Assembly (NCBI GenBank): GCA_947494435.1 | Contig: CANLUY010000003.1 | Coordinates: 29,209-93,208 of the forward strand | DNA: 64,000 nt | Direction: 5' to 3' | From: an uncultured Litoreibacter sp. | Lineage (GTDB): Bacteria; Pseudomonadota; Alphaproteobacteria; Rhodobacterales; Rhodobacteraceae | In this document: piece by piece, positions 36,621 through 46,953 of the stretch | Numbering within the stretch: the first letter of the stretch is position 1 | Layout of the letters: each line of letters starts with the position of its first letter | Position numbers and translations under genes: made by a program | Notes under the pieces: model-generated | What the model was told of the DNA's origin: nothing | The model's database searches: none | What the model saw: only the letters and a program-made list of their open reading frames with translations

Positions 36621-37646
36621 ATGATTACAATCAAAGACATCAGCCAGCATATCGGCCTTTCCATGACGCAAGTAAGCCGTGCTTTGAATGGCCATTCTGA
36701 CGTCAACGAAAAGACCATGAAGCGTGTGCAAGATGCTGCGGCTGAACTTGGCTACTCTGCCAATCTTTCAGCGCGGATGCTTGCGACCGGCAAAAGCGGC
36801 ATGGTCACATTGATCCGTGCTGGTCGACTAACGAGCACAGAAGATGCGGCCAATCTGGAAACCATCTCCGGCCTGTCCGAAGAGTTCTATCGGCGCGGCA
36901 AACAGTTCGCTTTGAACATGCTCCCACCTAAAGTCGACCCCGTGCCAGTGTACAAACAGGCGGCTGCGAGCGGAACGTTCGGCGGTTTCGTTTTGATCGA
37001 TACGCAATTCGAGGATAGCCGGATTCCACTACTGGAAAGTTTCAATGTCCCCTATGTGGTTTACGGACGTGCTGAACTTGCGCCTCAGCATGCCTTTTAT
37101 GACATCGACAATTTTGATGTTCTCAAACAGCATGTCGAATACCTCGCAAGCCAGGGACACAAGAGAATCGGATTCCTCAACGGCGTCGCTGGCAACGCCT
37201 ATGCCAAGTATCGACTGGACGGATACCAGTCAGCGCTGAGAGCTCTTGGTCTGACCTACAACGAGCGGGATGTTGTCCATGGCCCTATGACTGAACAACG
37301 CGGCATGACAGCGACAGTTCAGATGATGGGAGACGAGGCTGATCGACCGACGGCACTGATCTGTGGGAATGTTCAATTGGCCAGAGGCGCCTACACCGCT
37401 TTGAGTGCTTTGCATTTATCGATCCCTGAAGATGTCTCCGTAACCGCACATGATGATGTGTACGTGAATGTCAGACCCTCTTCCTTTTTCCCTGGTCTAA
37501 CTGTCACGCAATCAGCGTTTCAGAAGAGTTGGGGGCACCTGGCGGGGATCCTTTGTGATATGATTGAAGGCAAGGACGGCGACCGCCAAGTCATTGAAAA
37601 CTCTGAACTGATCATTCGAGCGTCGACTGCGGAACCTCGAACTTAG
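36621..37646 (+). CDS. LacI family transcriptional regulator
   Basis: ITIKDISQHIGLSMTQVSRALNGHSDVNEKTMKRVQDAAAELGYSAN; start ATG 36621. Confidence 0.92.
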   Translation: MITIKDISQHIGLSMTQVSRALNGHSDVNEKTMKRVQDAAAELGYSANLSARMLATGKSGMVTLIRAGRLTSTEDAANLETISGLSEEFYRRGKQFALNMLPPKVDPVPVYKQAAASGTFGGFVLIDTQFEDSRIPLLESFNVPYVVYGRAELAPQHAFYDIDNFDVLKQHVEYLASQGHKRIGFLNGVAGNAYAKYRLDGYQSALRALGLTYNERDVVHGPMTEQRGMTATVQMMGDEADRPTALICGNVQLARGAYTALSALHLSIPEDVSVTAHDDVYVNVRPSSFFPGLTVTQSAFQKSWGHLAGILCDMIEGKDGDRQVIENSELIIRASTAEPRT

Positions 37647-37697
37647 TCCCGATCCAGAAAATACCTGTTGCAGTTTGCGAGACTCTGTTGCTATCTA

Positions 37698-37747
37698 TCC
37701 GAAGCGCTTCGGAAACGTTCTATCAAAATCCGAAGCGCTTCGGATTT
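37698..37747. promoter_or_regulatory. Two LacI-type palindromic operators
   Basis: TCCGAAGCGCTTCGGA (37698-37713) and AAATCCGAAGCGCTTCGGATTT (37726-37747), both perfect palindromes, upstream of the ABC transporter. Confidence 0.85.
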
Positions 37748-37805
37748 TCTTTGAAGTCCGAAAAGGGAGGGGAGGCATAACCCCCGATCAACGTGGAGGA
37801 GTACA

Positions 37806-39080
37806 ATGATCAAAATGACCAAAACAATGACCTACCTGTTGGGGGGTGTCGCTGCATCTGTAATCGCATCAACTGCGTTGGCTGATGAAATTAAGATCGC
37901 GACTGGGATCACCGGAAACGCAGCTGAAAACCTCGCAAAAATCGTCGCACCATGGGAAGAGGCAACTGGCCATACCGTAACTTTGGTGCCCATGCCGTCT
38001 TCAACAACCGACCAATTCAGCCAATTCCGGCTGTGGTTGGCTGCCGGAAACTCGGACATCGATCTCTATCGAACTGATGTGATTTGGGCGCCACAATTGG
38101 CCGACCAGTTCATTGACTTGTCTGAAGCCGCTGGCGATCTTGTCAATGAACACTTTCCGTCCGTGATCGAAAGCCAGACTGTGAATGGCAAGCTTGTTGC
38201 ATTGCCTATGTTTACAGCCGCACCTGCCCTGTACTATCGCACGGACTTGCTTGAGAAGTACGACGCCGAAGTCCCGACCACTTGGGAAGAGCTCTCTGCA
38301 ACAGCGCAAAGAATTCAGGACGCAGAGCGCGCCGCTGGCAAAGACGATATGTGGGGCTTCGTTTGGCAGGGTAACGCCTATGAAGGTCTGACCTGCAATG
38401 GGTTGGAATGGGTGAAGTCGTTTGGTGGTGGTCAAATTATCGAACCCGACGGGACGATTTCCATCAACAATCCGGCTGCTATCGCTGCTGTTGAACTGGC
38501 TGCAAGCTGGGTCGGAACCATCACTCCCGAGGGCGTCCTCGCATATCAAGAAGAAGAGTCCCGTGGTGTTTGGCAAACAGGTAACTCTGTTTTCATGCGC
38601 AACTGGCCGTACGCCGTAAATCTTGGAAACAGCGACGATAGCGCTGTGAAAGGGAGCTTCGGCGTTGCACCTCTACCTAGTGGCGGCGATCATGATGGCA
38701 GTGCCGCAACTCTTGGTGGCTGGAACATCGCCGTTTCGAAGTACTCGGAAAACCAGGACGCGGCGACCTCTTTGGCCCTGTATTTGGGTGGTGCGGAAGC
38801 GCAGCGTATCAGCGCTATGTTAACTGGTAGGCTTCCCACGATCACGGCACTCTATGATGATGCTGAAGTCCTTGCTGAGGTGCCAATCATGGAGCAGTGG
38901 AAGGACGTTTTCCTCGAAGCGGTTCCACGTCCATCCGCTCCGACTCAAGGCGCTTACAATGAGGTGTCTTCGAAGTTCTGGTCTGCTGTCCACAATACGC
39001 TCTCTGGCGAGGGAAGTGCCGCGGATAATCTGGAGCTGCTCGAAGCCGAGCTGACAGATTTGCGCGGCGATAGCTGGTAA
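37806..39080 (+). CDS. CUT1 sugar ABC transporter substrate-binding protein
   Basis: Signal peptide; extracellular solute-binding family 1 pattern; first gene after the LacI operators. Confidence 0.9.
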   Translation: MIKMTKTMTYLLGGVAASVIASTALADEIKIATGITGNAAENLAKIVAPWEEATGHTVTLVPMPSSTTDQFSQFRLWLAAGNSDIDLYRTDVIWAPQLADQFIDLSEAAGDLVNEHFPSVIESQTVNGKLVALPMFTAAPALYYRTDLLEKYDAEVPTTWEELSATAQRIQDAERAAGKDDMWGFVWQGNAYEGLTCNGLEWVKSFGGGQIIEPDGTISINNPAAIAAVELAASWVGTITPEGVLAYQEEESRGVWQTGNSVFMRNWPYAVNLGNSDDSAVKGSFGVAPLPSGGDHDGSAATLGGWNIAVSKYSENQDAATSLALYLGGAEAQRISAMLTGRLPTITALYDDAEVLAEVPIMEQWKDVFLEAVPRPSAPTQGAYNEVSSKFWSAVHNTLSGEGSAADNLELLEAELTDLRGDSW

Positions 39081-39149
39081 GACACCTCCCTATCGGTCGG
39101 GCCTCCGGGTCCGGCCGGTTTTTCCGAATTCCTGTACTAAGATAATCCC

Positions 39150-40109
39150 ATGGCTCGCAAATCTGGGGCAGCTTCGGGCAATAGCTTGTCGGCGCAGCGC
39201 AAACGCGCGGCCTTCTGGTTCCTTGTTCCCATGCTGTCCGCGCTCATATTCGTTGCCGCTTGGCCGCTGTTAAGAACGATTTACTTTTCGTTCACAGACA
39301 CGTCTTTGACGAGCCTGTACGATGGGCGTTGGATCGGTTTCGACAACTACTTGAGCTATCGAGAGCTCTCGTCAGGTCGCGTGATCTGGAAGGGTACGCT
39401 CGTCGATCCTGCCTGGTGGAATGCCGTTTGGAATACAGTTCGATTTACCTTCATCTCGGTTGCGTTTGAAACCGTGCTTGGCTTGATGGTCGCTCTGGTC
39501 CTGCACCAAAACTTCAAAGGCCGGGGCTGGGTACGTGCAGCCATTCTGATCCCGTGGGCAATTCCAACAATCGTTTCAGCTCGTATGTGGGGATGGATGC
39601 TGAACGACCAATTCGGGATCATCAATGATATGTTGCTCAGCGTCGGGCTCATCGATCGAAAAATCGCATGGACAGCGACCGCAGACACCGCAATGTATGC
39701 AGTTCTCGCCGTCGATATCTGGAAAACAACGCCGTTCATGGCATTGCTCTGCCTTGCGGGTCTCCAGATGATCCCAAGGGATATTTATGAAGCGGCCAAA
39801 GTGGATGGCGTCCATCCAATCAAGGTTTTTTGGAAGGTCACCTTGCCCTTGATCCGGCCAGCACTCATGGTTGCGATCATTTTCCGGTCGCTTGATGCGT
39901 TGCGGATCTTCGACTTGGTTTACGTGCTGACGCCAAACTCGCAAGCGACAAAAACCATGTCGGTTATAGCGCGCGAGAACCTCTTTGACTTTGACAAGTT
40001 TGCCTATGGCTCTGCGCAATCAACACTTCTCTTTGCGCTTATCGCAATCTTTGTCTCGGCTTACATATGGCTTGGAAAAGTGGACCTTGGCGGGAATGCT
40101 GACCGATGA
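39150..40109 (+). CDS. Sugar ABC transporter permease (MalF/UgpA type)
   Basis: EAAKVDGVHPIKVFWKVTLPLIRPA EAA motif. Confidence 0.92.
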   Translation: MARKSGAASGNSLSAQRKRAAFWFLVPMLSALIFVAAWPLLRTIYFSFTDTSLTSLYDGRWIGFDNYLSYRELSSGRVIWKGTLVDPAWWNAVWNTVRFTFISVAFETVLGLMVALVLHQNFKGRGWVRAAILIPWAIPTIVSARMWGWMLNDQFGIINDMLLSVGLIDRKIAWTATADTAMYAVLAVDIWKTTPFMALLCLAGLQMIPRDIYEAAKVDGVHPIKVFWKVTLPLIRPALMVAIIFRSLDALRIFDLVYVLTPNSQATKTMSVIARENLFDFDKFAYGSAQSTLLFALIAIFVSAYIWLGKVDLGGNADR

Positions 40110-40933
40110 AAAAACACCTGCAAAACGTCGGCTTTTGGTGTGTTGTTGCGCTCATCGTCATCGTGTCGGTTTTCCCATTCTATTATGCGGTGATCACCAG
40201 CTTCAAAACGGGCACGTCACTCTTTGAGGTCGACTACTTCATCACGTCTTTCGATTTGGCAAATTACGCCCAAGTCATGGAGAACAAAAAGTTCCTGCGC
40301 AGCATCTTCAACTCTGTTCTCATCGCTGGGGCAACTGTTGGGTTTGCCATGTTCCTTGCGGTGACCGCATCCTATGCGCTTGCACGGGTGCATTTTCGAG
40401 GCAGGTCACTCTTGCTCATGTCCATCCTTGCTGTGTCAATGTTTCCGCAAATCGCGGTGTTGGCGGGCCTCTTTGAGTTGATCCGCTTCCTGGGTATCTA
40501 CAACACCCCCTGGGCGATGATCTTGTCATACACAATTTTCACCCTGCCCTTCACGGTATGGGTCTTGACCACCTTCATGCGAGACTTGCCAATTGAGATC
40601 GAAGAGGCAGCGATCATCGATGGGGCAACGCCATGGAACATCATCACGCAAGTCTTCTTGCCCCTGATGTGGCCAGCGCTCGTGACGACAGGCCTTTTGG
40701 CATTCATCGGTGCGTGGAATGAGTTCCTGTTCGCACTGACCTTTACCGCGTCCGAGGAGCAGCGCACCGTACCGGTCGCGATCGCATTGCTTTCTGGCTC
40801 AACAGAGTTTGAGACACCTTGGGGTGCTCTGATGGCAGCATCGGTCATCGTGACCGTACCTCTCATCATCCTTGTTCTCATCTTTCAACAAAAAATCGTA
40901 TCCGGCCTTACGGCAGGCGGCGTCAAAGGCTAA
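40106..40933 (+). CDS. Sugar ABC transporter permease (MalG/UgpE type)
   Basis: EEAAIIDGATPWNIITQVFLPLMWPALVTT EAA motif. Confidence 0.92.
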   Translation: MKKHLQNVGFWCVVALIVIVSVFPFYYAVITSFKTGTSLFEVDYFITSFDLANYAQVMENKKFLRSIFNSVLIAGATVGFAMFLAVTASYALARVHFRGRSLLLMSILAVSMFPQIAVLAGLFELIRFLGIYNTPWAMILSYTIFTLPFTVWVLTTFMRDLPIEIEEAAIIDGATPWNIITQVFLPLMWPALVTTGLLAFIGAWNEFLFALTFTASEEQRTVPVAIALLSGSTEFETPWGALMAASVIVTVPLIILVLIFQQKIVSGLTAGGVKG

Positions 40934-40947
40934 TCGGAGGTTCCTGC

Positions 40948-41961
40948 GTGGCACAAATAAAACTTACGGACGTGCGCAAGAGCTTCGGCGCGGTAGAAGT
41001 CATCAAGGGTGTCGATCTCGACATCCGAATAGGAGAGTTCATGGTCTTCGTAGGCCCTTCGGGCTGCGGAAAATCAACCCTTTTGCGCCTCATCTCAGGG
41101 CTTGAAGAAATCACGTCAGGTGATCTCGAGTTCGATGGAGAACGGGTCAACGATCTCATTCCATCCAAGCGCGGCATTGCAATGGTGTTCCAGTCATATG
41201 CGCTCTACCCGCACATGTCGGTTTTCGAGAACATGGCCTTTGGTATGAAGTTGGCGAAGTCATCCCAGGACGAGATGAAAGATCGCGTGACGGCTGCCGC
41301 CGAGATGCTGCAGATTGATCATCTCTTGGATCGCAAGCCCAAACAGCTTTCTGGCGGGCAACGTCAGCGCGTTGCGATCGGGCGGGCCATCGTACGCGAC
41401 CCCCGCGTCTTTCTCTTCGATGAGCCGCTCTCGAACCTTGATGCAGCACTGCGCGTTGCAACGCGTCTCGAGATTGCCAAGCTGCATCACGACATGAACG
41501 ACGTGACGATGGTCTACGTCACACATGATCAAGTCGAAGCGATGACGCTTGCTGATCGCATCTGCGTTCTGCGTGACGGTGTGGTCGAACAAGTCGGCAC
41601 GCCTGAAGAACTATACGACAGTCCAAACTCGGTCTTTGTCGCGGGCTTCATTGGTTCGCCAAAAATGAACCTTCTCACGGGATCCTTTGCCGAAGGAGAA
41701 GGCTGCGAAACTCTCGGAATTCGCGCGGAACACATCGATATTTGCCCCCCGGAAGATGGCAGATGGACCGGCCCAGTCATGCACACTGAAAATCTAGGGT
41801 CTGATCACTTTCTGTTTGTCGATATTGGCACCGATGAACCACTTATTGTGCGTCAGCCTGGCAAACAAAAAATAGCTATGGGGGAGACACTTGGCCTGCT
41901 TCCCCAGGCGTCGATGCTTCACCGGTTTGACGGCGGTGGCCGTGCGATATCTGGCGCGTAA
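40948..41961 (+). CDS. Sugar ABC transporter ATP-binding protein (UgpC/MalK type)
   Basis: [57 protein letters not shown] start 40948. Confidence 0.93.
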   Translation: MAQIKLTDVRKSFGAVEVIKGVDLDIRIGEFMVFVGPSGCGKSTLLRLISGLEEITSGDLEFDGERVNDLIPSKRGIAMVFQSYALYPHMSVFENMAFGMKLAKSSQDEMKDRVTAAAEMLQIDHLLDRKPKQLSGGQRQRVAIGRAIVRDPRVFLFDEPLSNLDAALRVATRLEIAKLHHDMNDVTMVYVTHDQVEAMTLADRICVLRDGVVEQVGTPEELYDSPNSVFVAGFIGSPKMNLLTGSFAEGEGCETLGIRAEHIDICPPEDGRWTGPVMHTENLGSDHFLFVDIGTDEPLIVRQPGKQKIAMGETLGLLPQASMLHRFDGGGRAISGA

Positions 41962-42007
41962 AATCGCGCATGCAAAAAAACAAAGCAATAGTTATGGGAC
42001 AGCGAAA

Positions 42008-43363
42008 ATGACGAAGATCGTTCTTGTCGGGGCAGGAAGCCTTCAATTTGGAACAGGCATGTTGGGAGACCTCTTCCAAAGCAGCAAGATGTCGGGCTCG
42101 GAGATTGTTTTGCACGACATCAACGAACCGGCTGCGAAGAAGACGCTGGATGTCGCAGAGGCGTTCATACAGGGCAAAGATCTGAAGTTTCAGCTCTCTG
42201 CGACAACAGATTTGCCGAGCGCTCTGCGTGGCGCGGACTTTGTGGTCATTTCCATTGAGGTTGGCGATCGTTTCGCGCTTTGGGACATGGATTGGAAAGT
42301 CCCAATGCAGCACGGTATTCGGCAGGTCTACGGCGAAAACGGCGGTCCCGGCGGTCTCTTCCACTCGCTTCGGATCATTCCTCCGATCCTCGACATTTGT
42401 CAGCATATCTCAGACATTTGCCCTGGTGCCACGGTCTTCAATTACTCCAATCCGATGAGCAGAATTTGTACAACGGTGCATCGAAAATTCCCAGATCTGA
42501 AGTTCATTGGGATGTGCCATGAGATCGCGTCGCTTGAACGTCATCTGGCTCCGTTACTGGGTGTAGAACGTTCCGACATTACCTATCGGGCGGGAGGCTT
42601 GAACCACTTCTCGGTTCTGACCGATGTGACCTACACGAAGGACGGAACCTGCGCCTACGGCGATGTCCGGGAAAAGGCAGCGGGCTATTTCAACTGCAAA
42701 CCGGGTTACTCCGAGATTTTGCAACTCTCGCGCAGCACCGGTCGCTCCATTGAAACCGAGGGCTTTGTCCATATTGATGTCAGCGAGGTCAATTCTGTCC
42801 GCCCCTGGTCGGACCGCTGGCTTTTTGCCTACGTCCTCAACAAGTTTGGCGCGCTGCCCATTACATATGACAGCCACTTTGGCGAGTACATTCAGTGGGC
42901 GCACGATCAGGCTGACCATCAGGGCATTCAAGATTTCTACACGTACTACCGCGAGTTCCTTGGCAACAGCGATCCATACATTGAGTTGAAATGCAAAGAA
43001 CGGGTCGTCCCGATCATGGAGGCGTTGCTTGGGGCTGGTGCCTATGAAGAAGCTGCAGTGAACATCCCCAATGCTGGCTACATCTCGAATCTACCAGATT
43101 GGATCTGTGTCGAGGTGCCAGCCATGATCGATGAAAATGGTGTTCACGGCATTCCGGTCAATCCTCCGGCAGGTATTCGCGGCCTACTCACCAACCAGAT
43201 CGGTGTGCATGACCTCACAGCTGACGCCATTCTAAACAAGAGCCGCGATCTAGCGATTCAAGCGCTCTTGGTTGATCCAGTTGTTGGCAAGTCGCAAGGC
43301 CTCGAGAGCCTCGTAGATCACATGATCACGGAGCAGAGCCCTTGGCTCGATTATTTGCAGTGA
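42008..43363 (+). CDS. GH4 family glycosidase (CHEI-type motif)
   Basis: KIVLVGAGSLQFG NAD-binding; NYSNPMSR; GMCHEI active-site motif. Confidence 0.85.
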   Translation: MTKIVLVGAGSLQFGTGMLGDLFQSSKMSGSEIVLHDINEPAAKKTLDVAEAFIQGKDLKFQLSATTDLPSALRGADFVVISIEVGDRFALWDMDWKVPMQHGIRQVYGENGGPGGLFHSLRIIPPILDICQHISDICPGATVFNYSNPMSRICTTVHRKFPDLKFIGMCHEIASLERHLAPLLGVERSDITYRAGGLNHFSVLTDVTYTKDGTCAYGDVREKAAGYFNCKPGYSEILQLSRSTGRSIETEGFVHIDVSEVNSVRPWSDRWLFAYVLNKFGALPITYDSHFGEYIQWAHDQADHQGIQDFYTYYREFLGNSDPYIELKCKERVVPIMEALLGAGAYEEAAVNIPNAGYISNLPDWICVEVPAMIDENGVHGIPVNPPAGIRGLLTNQIGVHDLTADAILNKSRDLAIQALLVDPVVGKSQGLESLVDHMITEQSPWLDYLQ

Positions 43364-43575
43364 AGTTTGCCGCAGAAGGAAATTAGGAGATTAAAGCCTA
43401 GGAGCAGAGGACCCATGTCCATATTGGTAGCGCCGATTTCCACCCCTGCTAATGTGATGACAGTGGTGATCCCGACCGCAACACCAACAATATGCGGAAG
43501 CGTGCGGCGAAATCCGAAGTTTACGCCTGACGCCGTGACGAATGCCAACAGAGGTCCCAAGGTCGAAATATCCAT
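43351..43575 (-). pseudogene. Truncated LysE/RhtB-family transporter N-terminus
   Basis: LGPLLAFVTASGVNFGFRRTLPHIVGVAVGITTVI resembles the LysE N-terminal region, then diverges and stops. Confidence 0.55.
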
Positions 43576-43591
43576 TGCCACAATCGCCTTT

Positions 43592-44818
43592 CTATCTCAC
43601 TTGGTTAACGACCAGCTCTGCGACGGCCTCTGATGTCGCCGCCGAAAGAGTCCACCCAAGATGGCCGTGCCCTGTGTTATAGAATACGCCGTCTTTTCGT
43701 CCTCTGCTTACCTTTGGCAGCATGTTTGGCATCATCGGCCGCAAACCTGCCCAAGGAACAGCATGTTCGGTTGAGACGTCCGGAAAGAAGGTTTCACACC
43801 ACTCTATCAAAGGCCGTATCCGGTCGTCTCGGATATCTCTGTTCATCCCATTGAACTCAGCTGTTCCAGCGATCCGGTAGCGGTTCAGACCTAAGCGGCT
43901 GGCAACAATCTTTGCTTTGTCGTCGAGCAGACTCACCCAAGGCGCGGCTTCCTGACTTTGATGATCGTCAAGATTGACCGTGATCGAATACCCTTTGACA
44001 GGGTAGACATTCACCCGATCCCCCAACTTCGAAGCGATGGATCGGCTTCCCACTCCAGCGCAGACGACAACAGCATCGAATTCTTCCGTGTTTTGATCAT
44101 CTTGGGTTTTCCAGGTGAGAACGCTCCCCTGCCCTGTATGATCGACGGCTGAGACCTCCGCATTGAAACAGAATTGCACGCCTTTGCGTGCGCAAGCAGA
44201 GGCTAGATTGCGCGTAAACAGGTGGATATCGCCGGAGAAATCACTTTCGGTGAAGATGCCTCCAATGACATCACACTTGATCGCCGGCTCGATTCCAGCA
44301 ACTTCTGATGGCGTCACCGGACGCCTGGTCAGTCCGCCTTTTGTAAGCAGGTCATTGACCCGTCGCGCGTGATCATACTCGCGCTGATCGCGATAGACAT
44401 GGAGGATGCCGCGATCTTCACAGTCAAATTCGAAGCCCTCCTGGTCAGCATAGCGTTTGAGATGCTCGCGAGCCGACAGCGCCAGTCTAACCGTCTCGAT
44501 AGTGTTAGGGATATATTGAGGAATGTTGCTAATGAACTCTGCCATCCAGGAGTATTTATGCCAGCTCGGTTTTGGGTTCACCAACAGAGGTGCACCTGGC
44601 TCAAACATCCATTTGATACCCTTCAGTACTGTTCCCCAATTAGTCCAGACTTCAGCATTTGACGCTGACAGCTGGCCGCCGTTAGCGAAAGATGTCTCCA
44701 TCGCTGCATAGCGATTGCGGTCAAAAACGGTGACGTTGAAGCCACGCTCCAACAGTGCATAGGCGGTCGTTACACCGGTGATCCCGGCTCCAATAATAGC
44801 TACTTCATTCATCTGCAC
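43592..44818 (-). CDS. dadA: D-amino-acid dehydrogenase (DadA-like FAD oxidoreductase)
   Basis: EVAIIGAGITGVTTAYALLERGFNVTVFDRNRYAAMETSFANGGQLS; HGHLGWTLSAATS. Confidence 0.9.
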   Translation of the reverse strand: MQMNEVAIIGAGITGVTTAYALLERGFNVTVFDRNRYAAMETSFANGGQLSASNAEVWTNWGTVLKGIKWMFEPGAPLLVNPKPSWHKYSWMAEFISNIPQYIPNTIETVRLALSAREHLKRYADQEGFEFDCEDRGILHVYRDQREYDHARRVNDLLTKGGLTRRPVTPSEVAGIEPAIKCDVIGGIFTESDFSGDIHLFTRNLASACARKGVQFCFNAEVSAVDHTGQGSVLTWKTQDDQNTEEFDAVVVCAGVGSRSIASKLGDRVNVYPVKGYSITVNLDDHQSQEAAPWVSLLDDKAKIVASRLGLNRYRIAGTAEFNGMNRDIRDDRIRPLIEWCETFFPDVSTEHAVPWAGLRPMMPNMLPKVSRGRKDGVFYNTGHGHLGWTLSAATSEAVAELVVNQVR

Positions 44819-44887
44819 AGACCTTTCTGAAGTCCGCGAGAATTGGAAAGATCACGCGGCACCGATCGATTTGGGGGACGTGTCCCC

Positions 44888-45050
44888 GGTTCAGTGCCTC
44901 CTCTGTCCCTTTGCCTGAGATCGCTATCCCTTCGGCGGACGCATCATGCGCCTCTCTCCAGAGTTTTGCTGCAAAACGGTCCTTGAGCCTGAGAGTTTCC
45001 GAGGCGGTTGCTCCTTCGGCACCGGATGTCCGGTTCTCCCGTTCTGCAGA
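44888..45050 (-). promoter_or_regulatory. Tandem glycine riboswitch
   Basis: Minus strand: GGGAGAACC...GTGCCGAAGGAGCAACCGCC...AACTCTCAGGCTCAAGGACCG...CTCTGGAGAGA then GCCGAAGGGATAGCGATCTCAGGCAAAGGGACAGAGGAGGC: both gcvT-type aptamers. Confidence 0.93.
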
Positions 45051-45280
45051 GGCCGCGTTTCTAAAAGAAACCCGGGTTTGTTTCAATTCGATGAGGCAAT
45101 ACTTTCGACTTCAAGAACAAAAGCCCTGCCAGAGCTGGCGGAACCGCCGCATCAAAGGTGCGAGGACGGATCCGCCTCAATCGCTGGCGGGAGGAAACCA
45201 CATGCGAATGACATGAGTTTCGCCTCGAAGCGCACAACGTTCTTCCGATTTTTATCGTCCATGTTCCGATTTTCGGAAGT

Positions 45281-45853
45281 TCAGGAGCCTTGGACAATCA
45301 AGACAGCGCGGCTTTGCTCGCCCGTTGCTTTGATCGAATGCGGCTTGTCGGCTTCGTACCGGATTGTATCGCCTTCGCCTACCGTCTCAGATTGGCCGTC
45401 GGTTGTGACTTCAAGCTCACCATTGAAGACAGTTAGGTTCTCGATGCAACCATTGCTGTGCGGTTCACTGATCAATGATCCTGTCGGCTTGAACTGCAAG
45501 TCGTAGATTTCCACATTTCCGACTGTCTCAGGCGCACTGAGAATACGGATTTCACAGCCTGATCCTTTCGACATGATCACAGGCGTTTGTTCAGACCTGA
45601 TCAACTCGCGTATTGGTCCGCGCTCATTGGGCCCAACGTCCAGCAGACCCGAGAAATCGACGTTCAATGCGCGGGTGAGGTTCCACAACGTCGCAACGGT
45701 TGGGCTGCTCTCGCCACGTTCGATCTGCGAGAGCATGGATTTCGACACACCCGCAAGCGATGACAACGCATCAAGGCTTAGCCTATTGCTTCTGCGCGCT
45801 TCCTTGAGCCTTTGCGCCAAACGCTCTGAAATCTCATGCTTATCGTCATTCAT
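45281..45853 (-). CDS. XRE-family HTH regulator with cupin sensor domain
   Basis: LSLDALSSLAGVSKSMLSQIERGESSPTVATLWNLTRAL HTH; C-terminal cupin. Confidence 0.9.
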   Translation of the reverse strand: MNDDKHEISERLAQRLKEARRSNRLSLDALSSLAGVSKSMLSQIERGESSPTVATLWNLTRALNVDFSGLLDVGPNERGPIRELIRSEQTPVIMSKGSGCEIRILSAPETVGNVEIYDLQFKPTGSLISEPHSNGCIENLTVFNGELEVTTDGQSETVGEGDTIRYEADKPHSIKATGEQSRAVLIVQGS

Positions 45854-45900
45854 GCCTTTGCATAGCCCTCGAAACGCCGGCTCGCAACGCAGCTCATGCG

Positions 45901-46953
45901 TTAGGAGCTTGTCCAGTCGAGGACGACTTTCCCACTCGATCCGGTCAGCATTTCACCGAAGCCGGTCTCAAAAGCTGCAACTGGAAACTCGTGCGTGATG
46001 ACCTTCGAGACGTCCAGCCCGTTCTGAAGCATGGAGATCATCTTGTACCAGGTCTCAAAGATCTCACGTCCATAGACACCTTTGATCGTAATTGCCTTGA
46101 AGACAATGCGAGACCAATCCACGGGGCTCTTGCCGGGCGGGATACCCAGCATTGCTATCTGGCCACCCATGACCATCGCTTCGACCATTTGATCGAGTGC
46201 CGCTTGATTGCCAGACATCTCCATGCCGACATCAAAGCCTTCTTTCAGGCCAAGGCGCGCAATGACGTCTTTAAGGTCCTCATTGGCAACATTGACCGCG
46301 ACGACATCTGTCACTTGTTCGGCTAGGGCGAGCCGATCCTGGTTTATATCCGTGATGACGACATTGCGTGCGCCAACGTGGCGCGCGACGGCCGCGGCCA
46401 TGATGCCAATTGGGCCAGCGCCTGTGATCAGTACGTCTTCACTGACTAGATTGAAGCTCAGTGCGGTGTGAACCGCATTGCCGAGCGGATCAAGGATCGC
46501 GCCGATCTCGTCGGGAATATCATCTGGCAAAGGTACGACATTGAACGCAGGTAGCTTCAAATATTGAGCAAACGCGCCTTGTTCATTGACGCCGATGCCA
46601 CGGGTTTCCGGATCGAGATGAAACTTACCAGAGCGCGACTGCCTGGACAGCTTGCCAACAAGATGGCCTTCGCCACTCACACGCTGTCCGATGCTCAGGC
46701 CTTCAACTTGCGCGCCGATCTCAACGATTTCGCCAGCAAATTCATGGCCAGTGATCAGTGGAACAGGGACAGTTTGTGAAGCCCAATCATCCCAATTCCA
46801 GATGTGAATATCTGTGCCGCAAATGCCTGTTTTATTGATCTTGATCAGCACGTCCTCGGGGCCGATTTCCGGGACTGGGTATCGGCCCATCCATAGGCCG
46901 GGTTCAGCCTTGGTCTTTGCGAGCGCGATCATGTCATTTGGGCGATGGCTCAT
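45901..46953 (-). CDS. tdh: L-threonine 3-dehydrogenase
   Basis: Zn-dependent [41 protein letters not shown]. Confidence 0.95.
   Translation of the reverse strand: MSHRPNDMIALAKTKAEPGLWMGRYPVPEIGPEDVLIKINKTGICGTDIHIWNWDDWASQTVPVPLITGHEFAGEIVEIGAQVEGLSIGQRVSGEGHLVGKLSRQSRSGKFHLDPETRGIGVNEQGAFAQYLKLPAFNVVPLPDDIPDEIGAILDPLGNAVHTALSFNLVSEDVLITGAGPIGIMAAAVARHVGARNVVITDINQDRLALAEQVTDVVAVNVANEDLKDVIARLGLKEGFDVGMEMSGNQAALDQMVEAMVMGGQIAMLGIPPGKSPVDWSRIVFKAITIKGVYGREIFETWYKMISMLQNGLDVSKVITHEFPVAAFETGFGEMLTGSSGKVVLDWTSS

Noticed and set aside
44805-45086. 93-aa minus-strand ORF
   Set aside because: It is a translation through the tandem glycine riboswitch; the RNA structure explains the conservation.
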